Notes under the pieces: generated by a model
Seen by the model: the letters and a program-made list of their open reading frames with translations, nothing else
Database searches by the model: none
Told to the model about the DNA's origin: nothing
Assembly: GCF_002077175.1 (NCBI RefSeq)
Contig: NZ_CP014943.1
Span: 4,092,001-4,156,000, forward strand
Source of the DNA: Colwellia sp. PAMC 21821
GTDB lineage: Bacteria > Pseudomonadota > Gammaproteobacteria > Enterobacterales > Alteromonadaceae
DNA length: 64,000 nucleotides
Reading direction: 5' to 3'
Program-made: the position numbers and the translations under genes
Shown: piece by piece, positions 1 to 9,499 of the stretch
Layout: each line of letters begins with the position of its first letter
Position numbering within the stretch: position 1 is the stretch's first letter

Positions 1-704
1 GCTCACAACTCAGTGATGACGAAAAAACTGCCCCAACAGTAGAAGCGCGAGAACATGCACATGTGTTATTAGACTTTCTAACGCCTATTATTAAAACTTG
101 GCCGTCTGAATACGGCACCAAAGCGAACGATTTAGCAATTCAAGTACTCGGCGGTCATGGTTATATCAACGAACATCCTGTCGAATTGTTTTATCGCGAC
201 AATCGCCTAAACGCTATTCATGAAGGCACTACGGGTATTCAGTCGTTAGATTTATTAACTCGAAAAGTACCCATGTATAAAATGGCCGGATACACGGCAA
301 CACTAGGCGAAATTTATAAAACTATCGAAGTAGCAAAACAAGATAAAAATTTAGATGAATTTTCCACACAACTTATCGAAGCCGTTGAAACTTTAAAGCA
401 AACTACACAAGTGGTATTAGGCGCTATGTCGACCAGTAATATAGATTTGGCATTAGCTAATTCTGTTAAATATTTAGAATTATTTGGTCACGTTATTGTT
501 GCGTGGTTATGGTTAAAACAGGGCATGGTTGCAAACCAAGCACTTAGCAAGCAACCGCATCAAGCAGATGAAAACTTTTATAACGGAAAACTACAAGCAT
601 TGCAGTATTTTTATCGTTTTGAGCTGCCAGAAATAGCAATATGGTCAAGTATTTTAAGCAGCACTGACAGTACAACATATGACATGAAAGCAGACTGGTT
701 TTAA
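1..704 (+). CDS. Acyl-CoA dehydrogenase, C-terminal part (cut by window edge)
   Basis: The reading frame is open from the first bases of the window, so this is the C-terminal part of a longer gene whose start lies outside. The residues LGGHGYINEHPVE, followed by an IHEGTTGIQSLDLLTRK stretch, are the C-terminal hallmark of FAD-dependent acyl-CoA dehydrogenases. In this family the Glu of the EGT motif is the catalytic base that removes the alpha proton of the acyl-CoA. The segment after it resembles the extra C-terminal domain of the roughly 600-residue bacterial subgroup. A full-length paralogue of the same subgroup lies at 12303-14099. The product should act in the cytoplasm in beta-oxidation, which fits the adjacent acyl-CoA ligase. 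Chain-length preference cannot be read from the sequence. Confidence 0.9.
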   Translation, partial: SQLSDDEKTAPTVEAREHAHVLLDFLTPIIKTWPSEYGTKANDLAIQVLGGHGYINEHPVELFYRDNRLNAIHEGTTGIQSLDLLTRKVPMYKMAGYTATLGEIYKTIEVAKQDKNLDEFSTQLIEAVETLKQTTQVVLGAMSTSNIDLALANSVKYLELFGHVIVAWLWLKQGMVANQALSKQPHQADENFYNGKLQALQYFYRFELPEIAIWSSILSSTDSTTYDMKADWF

Positions 705-977
705 AGTTATGTAGATGTCCAAATTTTTGCCATTTCATTAATCATGTGGTCTGTTTTAAACACAATAAAATGGCGAAATATAAGGTATTTACCTTAATAA
801 TGAGCTGTTCACGACAATATGATCCTGCATTGCCAGATAAGCTAAGTTTTGCAGCTATACTGATATAATCAATTACACGTAAGTGGATTATTTCAAACAG
901 AAAAATTGAAAAGATAATGAGAGAGATTGGTGTTATTAAAAAAATTTCTTAAACATGGATAATTGGGGAGATATACA

Positions 978-2636
978 ATGGAAAAAGTTTGGCTTGAGAA
1001 TAGTTATCCACCAGGTGTTGAGTGGGAAATAGACCCAGACAAATATAATTCTTTGGCAGATTTGTTTTTTAAATACACCAAACTTTACGAAAATAATACG
1101 GCATTTATTAATATGGGTGCCAGTATTTCGTATCAAGAATTAGCGCAACAAGCGACTGACTTCGCGGCTTATTTACAACAAGATTTAGGCTACGTAAAAG
1201 GTGATAAATTTGCGATAATGATCCCTAATCTTTTGCAATATCCCGTGGCATTATTTGGTGCACTTATTGCCGGTTTAACTGTGGTAAATGTAAATCCGCT
1301 TTACACAGCGCGTGAATTAGAACATCAATTAAAGAATTCGGGTACTAAAGGTATTCTTATTCTGAAAAATTTTGCTCACGTATTGGAAGTGGTTATTGAT
1401 AAAACTGATGTAGAGCACGTTATTCTTACCGGTGTTGGCGACAGGCTAAGCAAAGTCAAAGGCGTGGTGGTCAATTTCGTACTCAAATACGTGAAAAAAC
1501 AAGTGCCCGCGTATAACTTACCAAACGCAGTAACATTTAATAATGCCATGGCTAAAGGCGCAACACTTAACTATAAACCAGTTGAAATTGTGGGTTCTGA
1601 TCTCGCCTTTTTACAGTATACCGGTGGTACAACCGGTCCATCAAAAGGGGCGATGTTAACGCACCGCAATATGATATCAAACGTAGAACAATCCAACGCA
1701 GCCACAAAAAATGTCTATGAAGTTGGCAAAGAATTAATGGTAACGGCATTACCGCTTTATCATATCTTTGCGTTAACCTCTAACTGTCTTTGTTTTCTGC
1801 CTTTTGGTGGCGTTAATCTGTTAATTACCAATCCAAGAGATATGCCAGGTTTTGTAAAAGAGTTAGAGAAATATCCTTTTACCGCTATAACTGGAGTTAA
1901 CACGTTATTTAACGGCTTATTGCATACCCCAGACTTTGAAAAACTTGACTTTAGTTCATTAAAACTAGGCTTTGCTGGCGGCATGTCAGTGCAACGACCT
2001 GTTGCTGAGTTATGGCAAAAAGTAACGGGGGCACGTTTATTAGAAGGTTATGGCTTAACCGAATGTGCACCCATAGTAACTATGAGCCCTTATAACCAAG
2101 AGAGTTTCAATGGTTCAATTGGTCTTCCTGTTTCCTCAACAGACATTCGCTTAATTGGTGATGATGGCGAAGAGGTGGCATTAGGCCAGCCCGGTGAAAT
2201 GTGGGTAAAAGGCCCACAAGTCATGAAGGGTTATTACAATCGTCAAGACGCAACCGATGAAGTATTAAAAGATGGTTGGTTAGCTACGGGCGATATTGCC
2301 ACCATGAATGAAAAGGGTTTTTTTAAAATTGTTGATCGTAAAAAAGATATGATCATCGTCTCTGGCTTTAACGTTTTTCCCAATGAAATAGAAGAAGTGC
2401 TTGTGATGCATCCCGGTGTCCTTGAAGCCGCGGCTATTGGTGTGAAACATGACGCTACTGGCGAAGCGGTAAAAGTGTTCATTGTTAAAAAAGATGCTAA
2501 TTTAACCGAAAAAGATGTTTTCGATCATTGTCATACATTACTGACTAATTATAAATGTCCAAAGTTTGTTGAATTTATGGATGATTTACCCAAAACCAAT
2601 GTTGGTAAAGTATTAAGAAAAGAATTACGAAAATAG
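978..2636 (+). CDS. fadD: Long-chain acyl-CoA synthetase (AMP-forming), FadD-like
   Basis: This 552-residue enzyme activates free fatty acids to acyl-CoA, using ATP through an acyl-adenylate, and so feeds beta-oxidation. The AMP-binding P-loop-like motif [12 protein letters not shown] lies near residue 213. The FadD-type segment with DGWLATGDI and [18 protein letters not shown] lies around residues 430-465, and the C-terminal [10 protein letters not shown] supplies the late catalytic lysine. The start is the ATG at 978, with GGGGAG about eight bases upstream; a TTG 15 bases earlier overlaps that ribosome binding site. It follows the partial acyl-CoA dehydrogenase on the same strand, with 270 bp between them that can hold its own promoter. 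The length and motif set match E. coli FadD-type ligases. Confidence 0.9.
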   Translation: MEKVWLENSYPPGVEWEIDPDKYNSLADLFFKYTKLYENNTAFINMGASISYQELAQQATDFAAYLQQDLGYVKGDKFAIMIPNLLQYPVALFGALIAGLTVVNVNPLYTARELEHQLKNSGTKGILILKNFAHVLEVVIDKTDVEHVILTGVGDRLSKVKGVVVNFVLKYVKKQVPAYNLPNAVTFNNAMAKGATLNYKPVEIVGSDLAFLQYTGGTTGPSKGAMLTHRNMISNVEQSNAATKNVYEVGKELMVTALPLYHIFALTSNCLCFLPFGGVNLLITNPRDMPGFVKELEKYPFTAITGVNTLFNGLLHTPDFEKLDFSSLKLGFAGGMSVQRPVAELWQKVTGARLLEGYGLTECAPIVTMSPYNQESFNGSIGLPVSSTDIRLIGDDGEEVALGQPGEMWVKGPQVMKGYYNRQDATDEVLKDGWLATGDIATMNEKGFFKIVDRKKDMIIVSGFNVFPNEIEEVLVMHPGVLEAAAIGVKHDATGEAVKVFIVKKDANLTEKDVFDHCHTLLTNYKCPKFVEFMDDLPKTNVGKVLRKELRK

Positions 2637-2811
2637 GCAGTTGAATTGCAACTATTTGCCATTATTGGCTACATAAAATTTATGACTGCTTTATGTAAAT
2701 TTTAATACCTAATGATCGACTGTGGTTAAACGTGCTTTGATTATTAGGCCGTGTTTTTTTGCAGTCTTCATTAACCTTATTCATAGATAAAAAATAACAA
2801 AGAGAAACAAG

Positions 2812-3810
2812 ATGACTACTTATAACGCAATTAATTTAATCGCCCGCCCAACTGGCGGTCCTATTGGTCCTGAACTATTTGAAATAGTGGAAAAAGAGCT
2901 GCCAAGCATCGGCAAAGGGCAATTTTTAGTTAAACAAAATCATATGTCACTTGATCCTGCTATGTTCGGTTGGATGAGCCCTGACACTGAAAGTTATATT
3001 CCACCTGTCGCATTAGGCGATGTAATGCGCAGCTCAGGCATAGGTGAAGTTGTAGAGAGTAACCATGAAGGCTTTCAAATAGGCGATCGGGTGATGGGCT
3101 TAATGGGCTGGACACAATATTATTTATCTGACGGTACCGGCTTAAATAAAGTTGCGGCACCATTACCTGATGAAGCCATTCTATCGGTATTCGCGCTACC
3201 GGGTTTAACGGCTACACAAGGTTTGTACAGTATTGGTAAGCCAAAAAGTGGTGAAACACTGGTTGTTTCTGGCGCTGCGGGTTCTGTCGGCTCAATTGTA
3301 GGGCAGTTAGCTAAAGCCGATGGCCTAACGGTTATTGGTATTGTGGGTAGTGATGAGAAAGCCGATTGGATTATTAACGAATTAGGCTTTGACGGCGCAG
3401 TTAATTATAAAACAGATAATTTAGCTGAAAAGTTAGCTGAACTAACACCAAACGGTATTGACGTTTACTTTGAAAACACCGGTGGACCAATACAGCACCA
3501 CGTATATGAGCGAATGAATGCCCATGGCCGTATTGCCGTTTGTGGCATGATCGCTGATTACTCGAAAGAAGTACCAGATTTAGCACCAAGTTGGATTAAC
3601 ATCATCAAAAAGCGCTTAACTATACAAGGTTTTACCATGCCAGATCATTTTGGTGAAATACCTACGTTATTGGAAAAACTTACCCCCTATGTTATGCAAG
3701 GTAAAATAAAGCATCGTGCCCATGTTTTACTGGGGCTAGAGTCTGCAATTACCGGCTTGAACTTGTTTTTCACCGGTAAGAATAAAGGTAAGTTAATCGT
3801 TAAACTTTAA
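2812..3810 (+). CDS. NADP-dependent MDR-family oxidoreductase (CurA / PTGR-like)
   Basis: This 332-residue protein belongs to the zinc-independent medium-chain dehydrogenase/reductase group that includes curcumin reductase CurA and prostaglandin reductases. These enzymes reduce the carbon-carbon double bond of enones with NADPH. The cofactor-binding glycine motif VSGAAGSVGSIVGQ lies near residues 150-164, and the N-terminal segment QNHMSLDPAMFGWM is typical of the CurA/leukotriene B4 dehydrogenase branch. No cysteine cluster for structural zinc is visible. AGAGAAAC just upstream of the ATG serves as the ribosome binding site. The natural substrate is unknown; the fatty-acid neighbourhood suggests detoxification of unsaturated lipid aldehydes or ketones, which is inference. 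Confidence 0.85.
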   Translation: MTTYNAINLIARPTGGPIGPELFEIVEKELPSIGKGQFLVKQNHMSLDPAMFGWMSPDTESYIPPVALGDVMRSSGIGEVVESNHEGFQIGDRVMGLMGWTQYYLSDGTGLNKVAAPLPDEAILSVFALPGLTATQGLYSIGKPKSGETLVVSGAAGSVGSIVGQLAKADGLTVIGIVGSDEKADWIINELGFDGAVNYKTDNLAEKLAELTPNGIDVYFENTGGPIQHHVYERMNAHGRIAVCGMIADYSKEVPDLAPSWINIIKKRLTIQGFTMPDHFGEIPTLLEKLTPYVMQGKIKHRAHVLLGLESAITGLNLFFTGKNKGKLIVKL

Positions 3811-3992
3811 TCTGATAGGCGAAATATACGCTACAGCCATGCGGTGATAATACTTGCGTTAATAAAGCTAGGTGATAGCGCAAATAACATTTTAAGCAGA
3901 CATTTTATCGTAATTTAAAGGAATCTACGGTGACTACATCGATTAGTAACCAGCACCAATCGATATAGTCATTGTTAAGTTAGGCAATATTT

Positions 3993-6110
3993 ATGAGCGA
4001 AATTAAAACCCATTACCGAAATTGTAATATTTGCGAAGCTATGTGTGGTTTGGAAATTAAGTATCAAGACAAAAATATAATTTCCATTAAAGGCGATCAA
4101 AAAGATCCATTCAGTAAAGGATATAATTGCCCTAAAGCCACTGCCTTACAAGACTTCTATGAAGATAAAGACCGTTTAAAAACACCGATTAGACGCACGG
4201 CAACAGGTTGGGAAGATATTTCTTGGGAAGAAGCCTACACAGAAATTGCTGAAAAATTTAAAACTATCCAAGCTAAACACGGCAAAAATGCCTTGGCTTT
4301 GTATTTAGGAAACCCCAATGCTCACAACCTTGGTAACACACTCTTTTTAAAACCCTTTATGAAATCCTTAGGTAGTATTAATCGTTTTAGTTCTGCTTCA
4401 ACTGACCAAATGCCGCACCATGTTGCCTCTAACTTTATGTTTGGTGCAGGCATGTTAATTCCAGTACCTGATATTGACCGAACTGATTTTATGTTAATTA
4501 TTGGGGGTAATCCTGTTGTTTCCAACGGCAGTATGATGACAGCACCTAATGTTATAGGCCGTTTAAAAGCGATTCAAAAGCGCTCAGGTAAAGTTGTGGT
4601 GATAGATCCACGAAGGACTCATACCGCGAAAGTAGCGGATAAACATTTGTTTATTCGTCCTGAGAAAGATGCACTATTATTACTTGCCTTGATCAATCGT
4701 GTTTTCGCGACGAATGCTGTTAACTTACGACACTTAGATAACCTAGTTGATGGTATAGATGGCTTTGATGAACTCACAAAAGCTTATTCTGCCGAGTCTG
4801 TTGCTGAATTTGTCGGTATTGACGCTAAAGAAATTTGTACCTTAGCTGACGATTTTATGACAGCAAATTCCGCTGTGTGCTACAGCCGCATGGGCGCTTC
4901 AACACAAACCTTTGGTGGCTTGTGTCAATGGCTTACCAATGTGCTTAATATTATAACCGGTAATTTTGACCGGGCTGGCGGGGCAATGTTTCCTCAACCG
5001 GCTTTTGATTTATTGAGAAATCATAAAAAAGGCTTTAAAAGTACATTTGGAGAGTACCACACGCGGGTACGGAAACTGCCGTTTTTTAATGGTGAATTTC
5101 CAGTCGCGGCACTAGCCGAAGAAATACAAACTGCAGGTGAAGGCCAAATTAAAAGTTTGATCACCATTGCAGGTAACCCGGTGCTTTCAAGTCCTAGTGG
5201 TCATAAGTTAGCTGAAGCCTTCAAAGGCTTAGACTATATGGTTAGCGTTGATATTTATTTAAACGAAACCACCAAATACGCTAATATAATTTTACCGGCG
5301 ACTACCGGTATTGAAAATTCGCACTATGATATTTTCTTTAATTCTTTTTCAGTACGTAATACCGTAAAATATTCAGCGCCATTGTTTGCAAGAGAAGAAT
5401 ATCAACGTAACGACTATGAAATATTAAAAGAACTAACCCAAAGAATGACTAATGAGGATATTCCAGCGCATTTGAAAAACCTCACGCCTGAAATTATATT
5501 AGATATGGAATTAAAAAATGGCCCTTACGGTGAGCAAGGATTAAGTTTACAAAAACTTATCGATAATCCTCACGGTATAGATATTGGGCCTTTAATGCCG
5601 TGTTTAGCCGCGCGTATTAAAACGGCAGACGGTAAAGTCAATTTAGTTCCACAACTCTATGTTGATGACTTACCACGGTTAAATGCGGTAATGTCAAAGC
5701 CGGCCCGTGATTATGATTATCCCTTTGATTTAATTGGTCGTCGATTAGTTAAAAGTCACAATACGTGGACACAAAATTCTGCTCGTTTAGTCAAAGGTAA
5801 AAATCCGTGTACGTTAGAGGTTCATCCTGACGATGCAATAAAATTGGGTATTTCAAATGGGCAGCTATTAAGTGTTAGTTCAATCTCGGGCGAAGTATTA
5901 ATTAATGCCGTTATTACCGATGATATTCAACAAGGTGTGGTCAGTATGCCGCAAGGATGGGGACATAATCAAAAAGACACTAATATGTCAGTAGCGGCTA
6001 CTCAACCGGGTGTTAGTATTAATGACTTAACGGATGTTAATCGAGTAGATTTACTGACAGGTAATGCGGCACTTAACGGAACACCCGTAGCGATAAAAGT
6101 TGCTACATAG
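3993..6110 (+). CDS. Molybdopterin-dependent oxidoreductase with an N-terminal [4Fe-4S] domain
   Basis: This 705-residue protein belongs to the DMSO reductase/formate dehydrogenase superfamily of bis-MGD molybdenum or tungsten enzymes. Cys11, Cys14, Cys18 and Cys46 form a CxxCxxxC(27)C cluster motif. The middle part carries the usual molybdopterin regions (GGNPVVSNGSMMTAP, VIDPRRTHTAK), and the C-terminal dinucleotide-binding domain contains NTWTQNSARLV and LEVHPDDA. I see no obvious Cys or selenocysteine at the usual metal-ligand position, so the redox substrate is unclear. There is no Tat signal, so it should be cytoplasmic. It is followed by a MoxR-type ATPase and a VWA protein, a pair known to assist metallocofactor enzymes. 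No partner electron-transfer subunit is encoded next to it. Confidence 0.85.
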   Translation: MSEIKTHYRNCNICEAMCGLEIKYQDKNIISIKGDQKDPFSKGYNCPKATALQDFYEDKDRLKTPIRRTATGWEDISWEEAYTEIAEKFKTIQAKHGKNALALYLGNPNAHNLGNTLFLKPFMKSLGSINRFSSASTDQMPHHVASNFMFGAGMLIPVPDIDRTDFMLIIGGNPVVSNGSMMTAPNVIGRLKAIQKRSGKVVVIDPRRTHTAKVADKHLFIRPEKDALLLLALINRVFATNAVNLRHLDNLVDGIDGFDELTKAYSAESVAEFVGIDAKEICTLADDFMTANSAVCYSRMGASTQTFGGLCQWLTNVLNIITGNFDRAGGAMFPQPAFDLLRNHKKGFKSTFGEYHTRVRKLPFFNGEFPVAALAEEIQTAGEGQIKSLITIAGNPVLSSPSGHKLAEAFKGLDYMVSVDIYLNETTKYANIILPATTGIENSHYDIFFNSFSVRNTVKYSAPLFAREEYQRNDYEILKELTQRMTNEDIPAHLKNLTPEIILDMELKNGPYGEQGLSLQKLIDNPHGIDIGPLMPCLAARIKTADGKVNLVPQLYVDDLPRLNAVMSKPARDYDYPFDLIGRRLVKSHNTWTQNSARLVKGKNPCTLEVHPDDAIKLGISNGQLLSVSSISGEVLINAVITDDIQQGVVSMPQGWGHNQKDTNMSVAATQPGVSINDLTDVNRVDLLTGNAALNGTPVAIKVAT

Positions 6111-6217
6111 TTATGAATAAACAACAAACGGCCGGCGTAATTTCTGGCCATATAAATTTGTAAATCAATTTTTATTGATGCCTAACAATAATCGGCATCA
6201 TTTTTAAAGGTAAAGAC

Positions 6218-7051
6218 ATGTTTAAAAGTACAGAAAATTATATTGCATCAGATGAACTTCGCTTAGCGGTAAACGCGGCAATTACTTTAGAAAAACCATT
6301 ACTGATCAAAGGCGAACCAGGTACGGGTAAAACCCAACTTGCAGAAGAATTAGCAAAATCACTTAACTGTAAGTTATATCAATGGCATATTAAATCGACC
6401 ACAAAAGCACAGCAGGGGCTTTATGAATATGACGCGGTGTCGCGTTTACGAGATAGCCAATTAGGGGATGAAAAAGTTAATGATATTTCGAATTATATTA
6501 TTAAAGGCAAACTTTGGCAGGCATTTGAAGAAGAACAACGCCCGATATTATTAATTGATGAAATAGACAAAGCGGATATAGAATTCCCCAACGATTTATT
6601 GCAAGAACTTGATAAGATGGAATTTTTTGTATATGAAACTCAACAAGTGATCAAAGCAAAACAACGTCCAATTATTATTATTACCTCAAATAATGAAAAA
6701 GAGCTTCCGGATGCATTTTTACGCCGCTGTTTCTTTCATTACATAAAATTTCCGACCAAAGTAGAGATGGAACAGATTATTGCGGTTCATCATCCTCATG
6801 TTAAACAAGACTTGCTCGCGCATACTTTAGAAGTGTTTTTTAATCTTAGAGACTTACAAGGCATTAAGAAAAAGCCGTCAACGTCAGAGTTGATTGATTG
6901 GTTAAAACTGCTGGTTGCAGACGATGTTGCTCAAGACGTATTAATTAATAAAAAGTCAGACATAATCCCTTTATTTGGTGCCTTACTTAAAAATGAGCAA
7001 GATGTGTCATTACTTGAAAAACTTGCTTTTATCAGTCGCAGAAACAGGTAA
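6218..7051 (+). CDS. MoxR-family AAA+ ATPase
   Basis: This is a 277-residue AAA+ ATPase. Walker A is GEPGTGKT at residues 32-39, Walker B is LLIDEID near residue 112, and the sensor region ITSNNEKELPDAFLRRC lies near residues 155-171. MoxR ATPases usually pair with a VWA-domain protein and act as chaperones that insert or activate metal cofactors, as in CoxD/CoxE and NorQ/NorD. The VWA partner begins five bases after this stop codon, so the two are almost certainly co-translated. AAAGG precedes the ATG. The gene lies about 110 bp after the molybdopterin oxidoreductase, making that enzyme the likely client; this is inferred from context only. Confidence 0.9.
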   Translation: MFKSTENYIASDELRLAVNAAITLEKPLLIKGEPGTGKTQLAEELAKSLNCKLYQWHIKSTTKAQQGLYEYDAVSRLRDSQLGDEKVNDISNYIIKGKLWQAFEEEQRPILLIDEIDKADIEFPNDLLQELDKMEFFVYETQQVIKAKQRPIIIITSNNEKELPDAFLRRCFFHYIKFPTKVEMEQIIAVHHPHVKQDLLAHTLEVFFNLRDLQGIKKKPSTSELIDWLKLLVADDVAQDVLINKKSDIIPLFGALLKNEQDVSLLEKLAFISRRNR

Positions 7052-7056
7052 TAAAC

Positions 7057-8229
7057 GTGTTTATAGATTTATTTCTAACCCTGAGAAAACACAAAGTCCC
7101 GGTAAGTTTACGCGAATTACTAGATTTGATTGCGTTATTAAAAAAAGGCGTTGTGTTTGCCGATGTTGAAGCTTTTTATCATTTAGCGAAAATAGTGATG
7201 GTGAAAGACGAAATCCATTACGACAAATTCGACGGTGCCTTCGCAGAATACTTTGACGGTGTACAAAAAATCGATATTTTCGATAACGTTATTCCTGAAG
7301 AATGGCTCAGAAAAAAGTTTGAAAACGAGCTGAGTCAGGAAGAAAAAGACAAGTTAACGGCGCTAGGTGGTCTTGACGAGTTAATGAAAACCTTAAAGGA
7401 GCGCCTCGCAGAGCAAGAGAAGCGACACGAAGGTGGTAGTAAATGGGTTGGTACTGGCGGTAAATCACCGTTTGGCGCTTATGGCTATAATCCAGAAGGT
7501 ATTCGCGTAGGTCAAGACGGCAATCGCAATAACCGCGCGGTAAAAGTGTGGGATAAACGAGAGTTTAAAAACTTCGATCAAGACCGAGAACTAGGTACTC
7601 GCAATATAAAATTAGCGCTCAAAAAACTCAGAAAGTTTGCCCGAACAGGTGCAAGTGAGAAGCTTGATATCAATACGACCATTCGCTCTACAGCAAAAAA
7701 TGGTGGCTTACTCGATGTGCATATGGAACCCGAGCGCCATAATTCGGTAAAAGTACTCATGTTTTTTGATATTGGTGGCTCAATGGATGAATACATTCAT
7801 ACTTGTGAAGAGCTATTCTCTGCCGCACATACCGAATTTAAACATCTTGAGTTTTTCTATTTTCATAATTGCGTTTACGAGCGTTTATGGAAAGACAACA
7901 GCCGTCGCCGCCATGACACGGTTGATTTAGAAGAAGTAATTAGAACTTTCGGGAGCGATTATAAGGTTATTTTTGTCGGTGACGCCACTATGGGGCCTTA
8001 TGAAATAGTTGCACCCGGTGGTAGTGTTGAGCATTGGAATGAAAAGCCTGGGGTAGATTATATGCAGCGAATTTTGGGGCATTTCAATAAAGTTGCATGG
8101 TTAAACCCACAGCCAGAAAACCAATGGGATTATTATCATTCAATATCAATTATTAAAAGTTTAATCGGCGATAAAATGTTTCCATTAACGGTTGATGGTA
8201 TTGGTCGAGCCATTAAAGAAATTAGTTAA
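7057..8229 (+). CDS. VWA-domain (CoxE-like) protein, partner of the MoxR ATPase
   Basis: This 390-residue protein has a C-terminal von Willebrand A domain. The metal-binding MIDAS signature is DIGGSMD near residues 237-243, the DxGxS variant common in CoxE-like proteins. The N-terminal part is helical and highly charged, followed by a glycine-rich linker around residues 128-155. A GTG start at 7057 with AGG just upstream fits tight coupling to the preceding ATPase, whose stop codon is five bases away. The pair probably acts on a metalloenzyme, and the adjacent molybdenum oxidoreductase is the obvious candidate. A strong hairpin at 8276-8302 follows the gene. Confidence 0.88.
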   Translation: MFIDLFLTLRKHKVPVSLRELLDLIALLKKGVVFADVEAFYHLAKIVMVKDEIHYDKFDGAFAEYFDGVQKIDIFDNVIPEEWLRKKFENELSQEEKDKLTALGGLDELMKTLKERLAEQEKRHEGGSKWVGTGGKSPFGAYGYNPEGIRVGQDGNRNNRAVKVWDKREFKNFDQDRELGTRNIKLALKKLRKFARTGASEKLDINTTIRSTAKNGGLLDVHMEPERHNSVKVLMFFDIGGSMDEYIHTCEELFSAAHTEFKHLEFFYFHNCVYERLWKDNSRRRHDTVDLEEVIRTFGSDYKVIFVGDATMGPYEIVAPGGSVEHWNEKPGVDYMQRILGHFNKVAWLNPQPENQWDYYHSISIIKSLIGDKMFPLTVDGIGRAIKEIS

Positions 8230-8275
8230 GGGCGGGAATATATAAAGCTAGAAAGATATCTATCAAGTAAATAAC

Positions 8276-8302
8276 ATGTGGCACGAGTTACTCGTGCCAC
8301 AT
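8276..8302. terminator. Hairpin between convergent genes
   Basis: Two perfect 12-base arms (ATGTGGCACGAG and its complement) are separated by TTA. The hairpin sits between the VWA gene and the oppositely oriented crotonase gene, so it may terminate both transcripts. The T-run after it is short, so termination strength is uncertain. Confidence 0.6.
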
Positions 8303-8343
8303 TTACATAAGTACATATGCGAAATATAAACGCTGATAAAAAC

Positions 8344-9036
8344 CTATAAAGAAATAACCATTGCTGCATCAAGTTCGATTGCTGCATCTAACGCCGTTAA
8401 AATTTCTTTTCTTTCTTTTAATTTAGTACCGTGATGCGCTTTCATATTCAATGTTTGCATATGAGTTGCAAGGGCCTTAGCTGTTGCCATTAACTCTTCT
8501 GGTTCAACTAGAGTATCTAAAAAGCCTGCAGAAACCGCTGTTTCTGGTGAGAATAATTCCGCGTTAATTACTGAACGCGTTAAATAGTTACTCGGTAAAC
8601 GATTTCGGGCTATTTCAATACCTGCTTGATGCATAGTCATGCCAATGGTGACTTCATTTAAGCCGATTTTAAATTTCCCTAAACTGCCGATACGATGATC
8701 ACAACTGAGTAATAAAAACGCGCCTTTAGCAATAGCATGGCCTGAACAAGCGCCAATAATTGGAAATGGAAATGACAACATACGTCGCGATAAAGTAGAG
8801 CCAGCGGTAACCAATGCCACAGCTGATTCTGAACTTTCTTTCATCGTTTTCAAGTCAAACCCTGCAGAGAACATGCCCGGTTGGCCGGTTAATATAACGA
8901 CTGCACCCGCTGACTCTGCTTGATCTAAAGCGTCATTAATTTCGGCAATTACTTGGTGGGAAATAGCATTAACTTTGCCATTTTTTAAGGTTATTGTTGC
9001 TATGTTTTCACTAATGTCTAAATCGATTAATTCCAC
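8344..9036 (-). CDS. Enoyl-CoA hydratase/isomerase (crotonase) family protein
   Basis: This cytoplasmic crotonase-fold protein of about 230 residues handles acyl-CoA thioesters. The pattern TGQPGMFSAGFDLK forms the oxyanion-hole region, and CSGHAIAKGAFLLLSCDHRIG is the second conserved segment. The usual catalytic Glu positions are not clearly conserved: NEVTIGMTMHQAGIE replaces the typical ExxxG pattern. The exact reaction (hydratase, isomerase or hydrolase) is therefore open. I chose the GTG at 9036 as start because AGGAAG lies at the right distance. The in-frame TTG 21 bases upstream has no ribosome binding site and adds residues atypical for the family. Confidence 0.85.
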   Translation of the reverse strand: MELIDLDISENIATITLKNGKVNAISHQVIAEINDALDQAESAGAVVILTGQPGMFSAGFDLKTMKESSESAVALVTAGSTLSRRMLSFPFPIIGACSGHAIAKGAFLLLSCDHRIGSLGKFKIGLNEVTIGMTMHQAGIEIARNRLPSNYLTRSVINAELFSPETAVSAGFLDTLVEPEELMATAKALATHMQTLNMKAHHGTKLKERKEILTALDAAIELDAAMVISL

Positions 9037-9499
9037 GGTGCTTCCTATCGTTATCAAATTTACAAAATATTATCATAATTCCAAACTTAAAGTCGGGTAT
9101 GCAATATTTTTAATAAAGTTAAGCTTCATTTTTAAATCATTACATCATGATATCAGCAAGCCAAAAGCAATCGCCAGCGAAATATGTATGTTTATTGGAA
9201 CGTTTAAATATATTAAAACGGTTAATATGGTGTTTATTTATCATTTTAATCTCGTAAAATTTAAATCATTCTTCTCACTATTAGCTTAAAATCAGCTCAG
9301 ATCATGTAATGTTTCGGTTAAAAGATAAATAGATGATAAAAATGGTTATTTAACAATGTTTTTCTATAAATATTAACTAATATTAAAAGTATAAGTATTT
9401 GCAAGATAGTCAGTTTATAGTAAAGAAACAGTTTATTAATTTATATAATATCTACAAAGATACCGTTAAATTTAAAAAGCGTAAAAAGAGATCTTACTC
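9037..9499. other. AT-rich divergent intergenic region
   Basis: About 460 bases separate the divergent crotonase and receiver-hemerythrin genes. The stretch is very AT-rich and must hold both promoters. I see no conserved gene, RNA or clear inverted repeat in it. A short open frame here has the composition of random AT-rich DNA. Confidence 0.5.

Noticed and set aside
3993..6110. A selenocysteine formate dehydrogenase
   Set aside because: There is no in-frame TGA and no Cys/Sec at the expected position, so formate oxidation of the FdhF type is not supported.
8975..9289. A 104-codon open frame between the crotonase and hemerythrin genes
   Set aside because: It is AT-rich, overlaps the crotonase start on the other strand, has no ribosome binding site and no family pattern.
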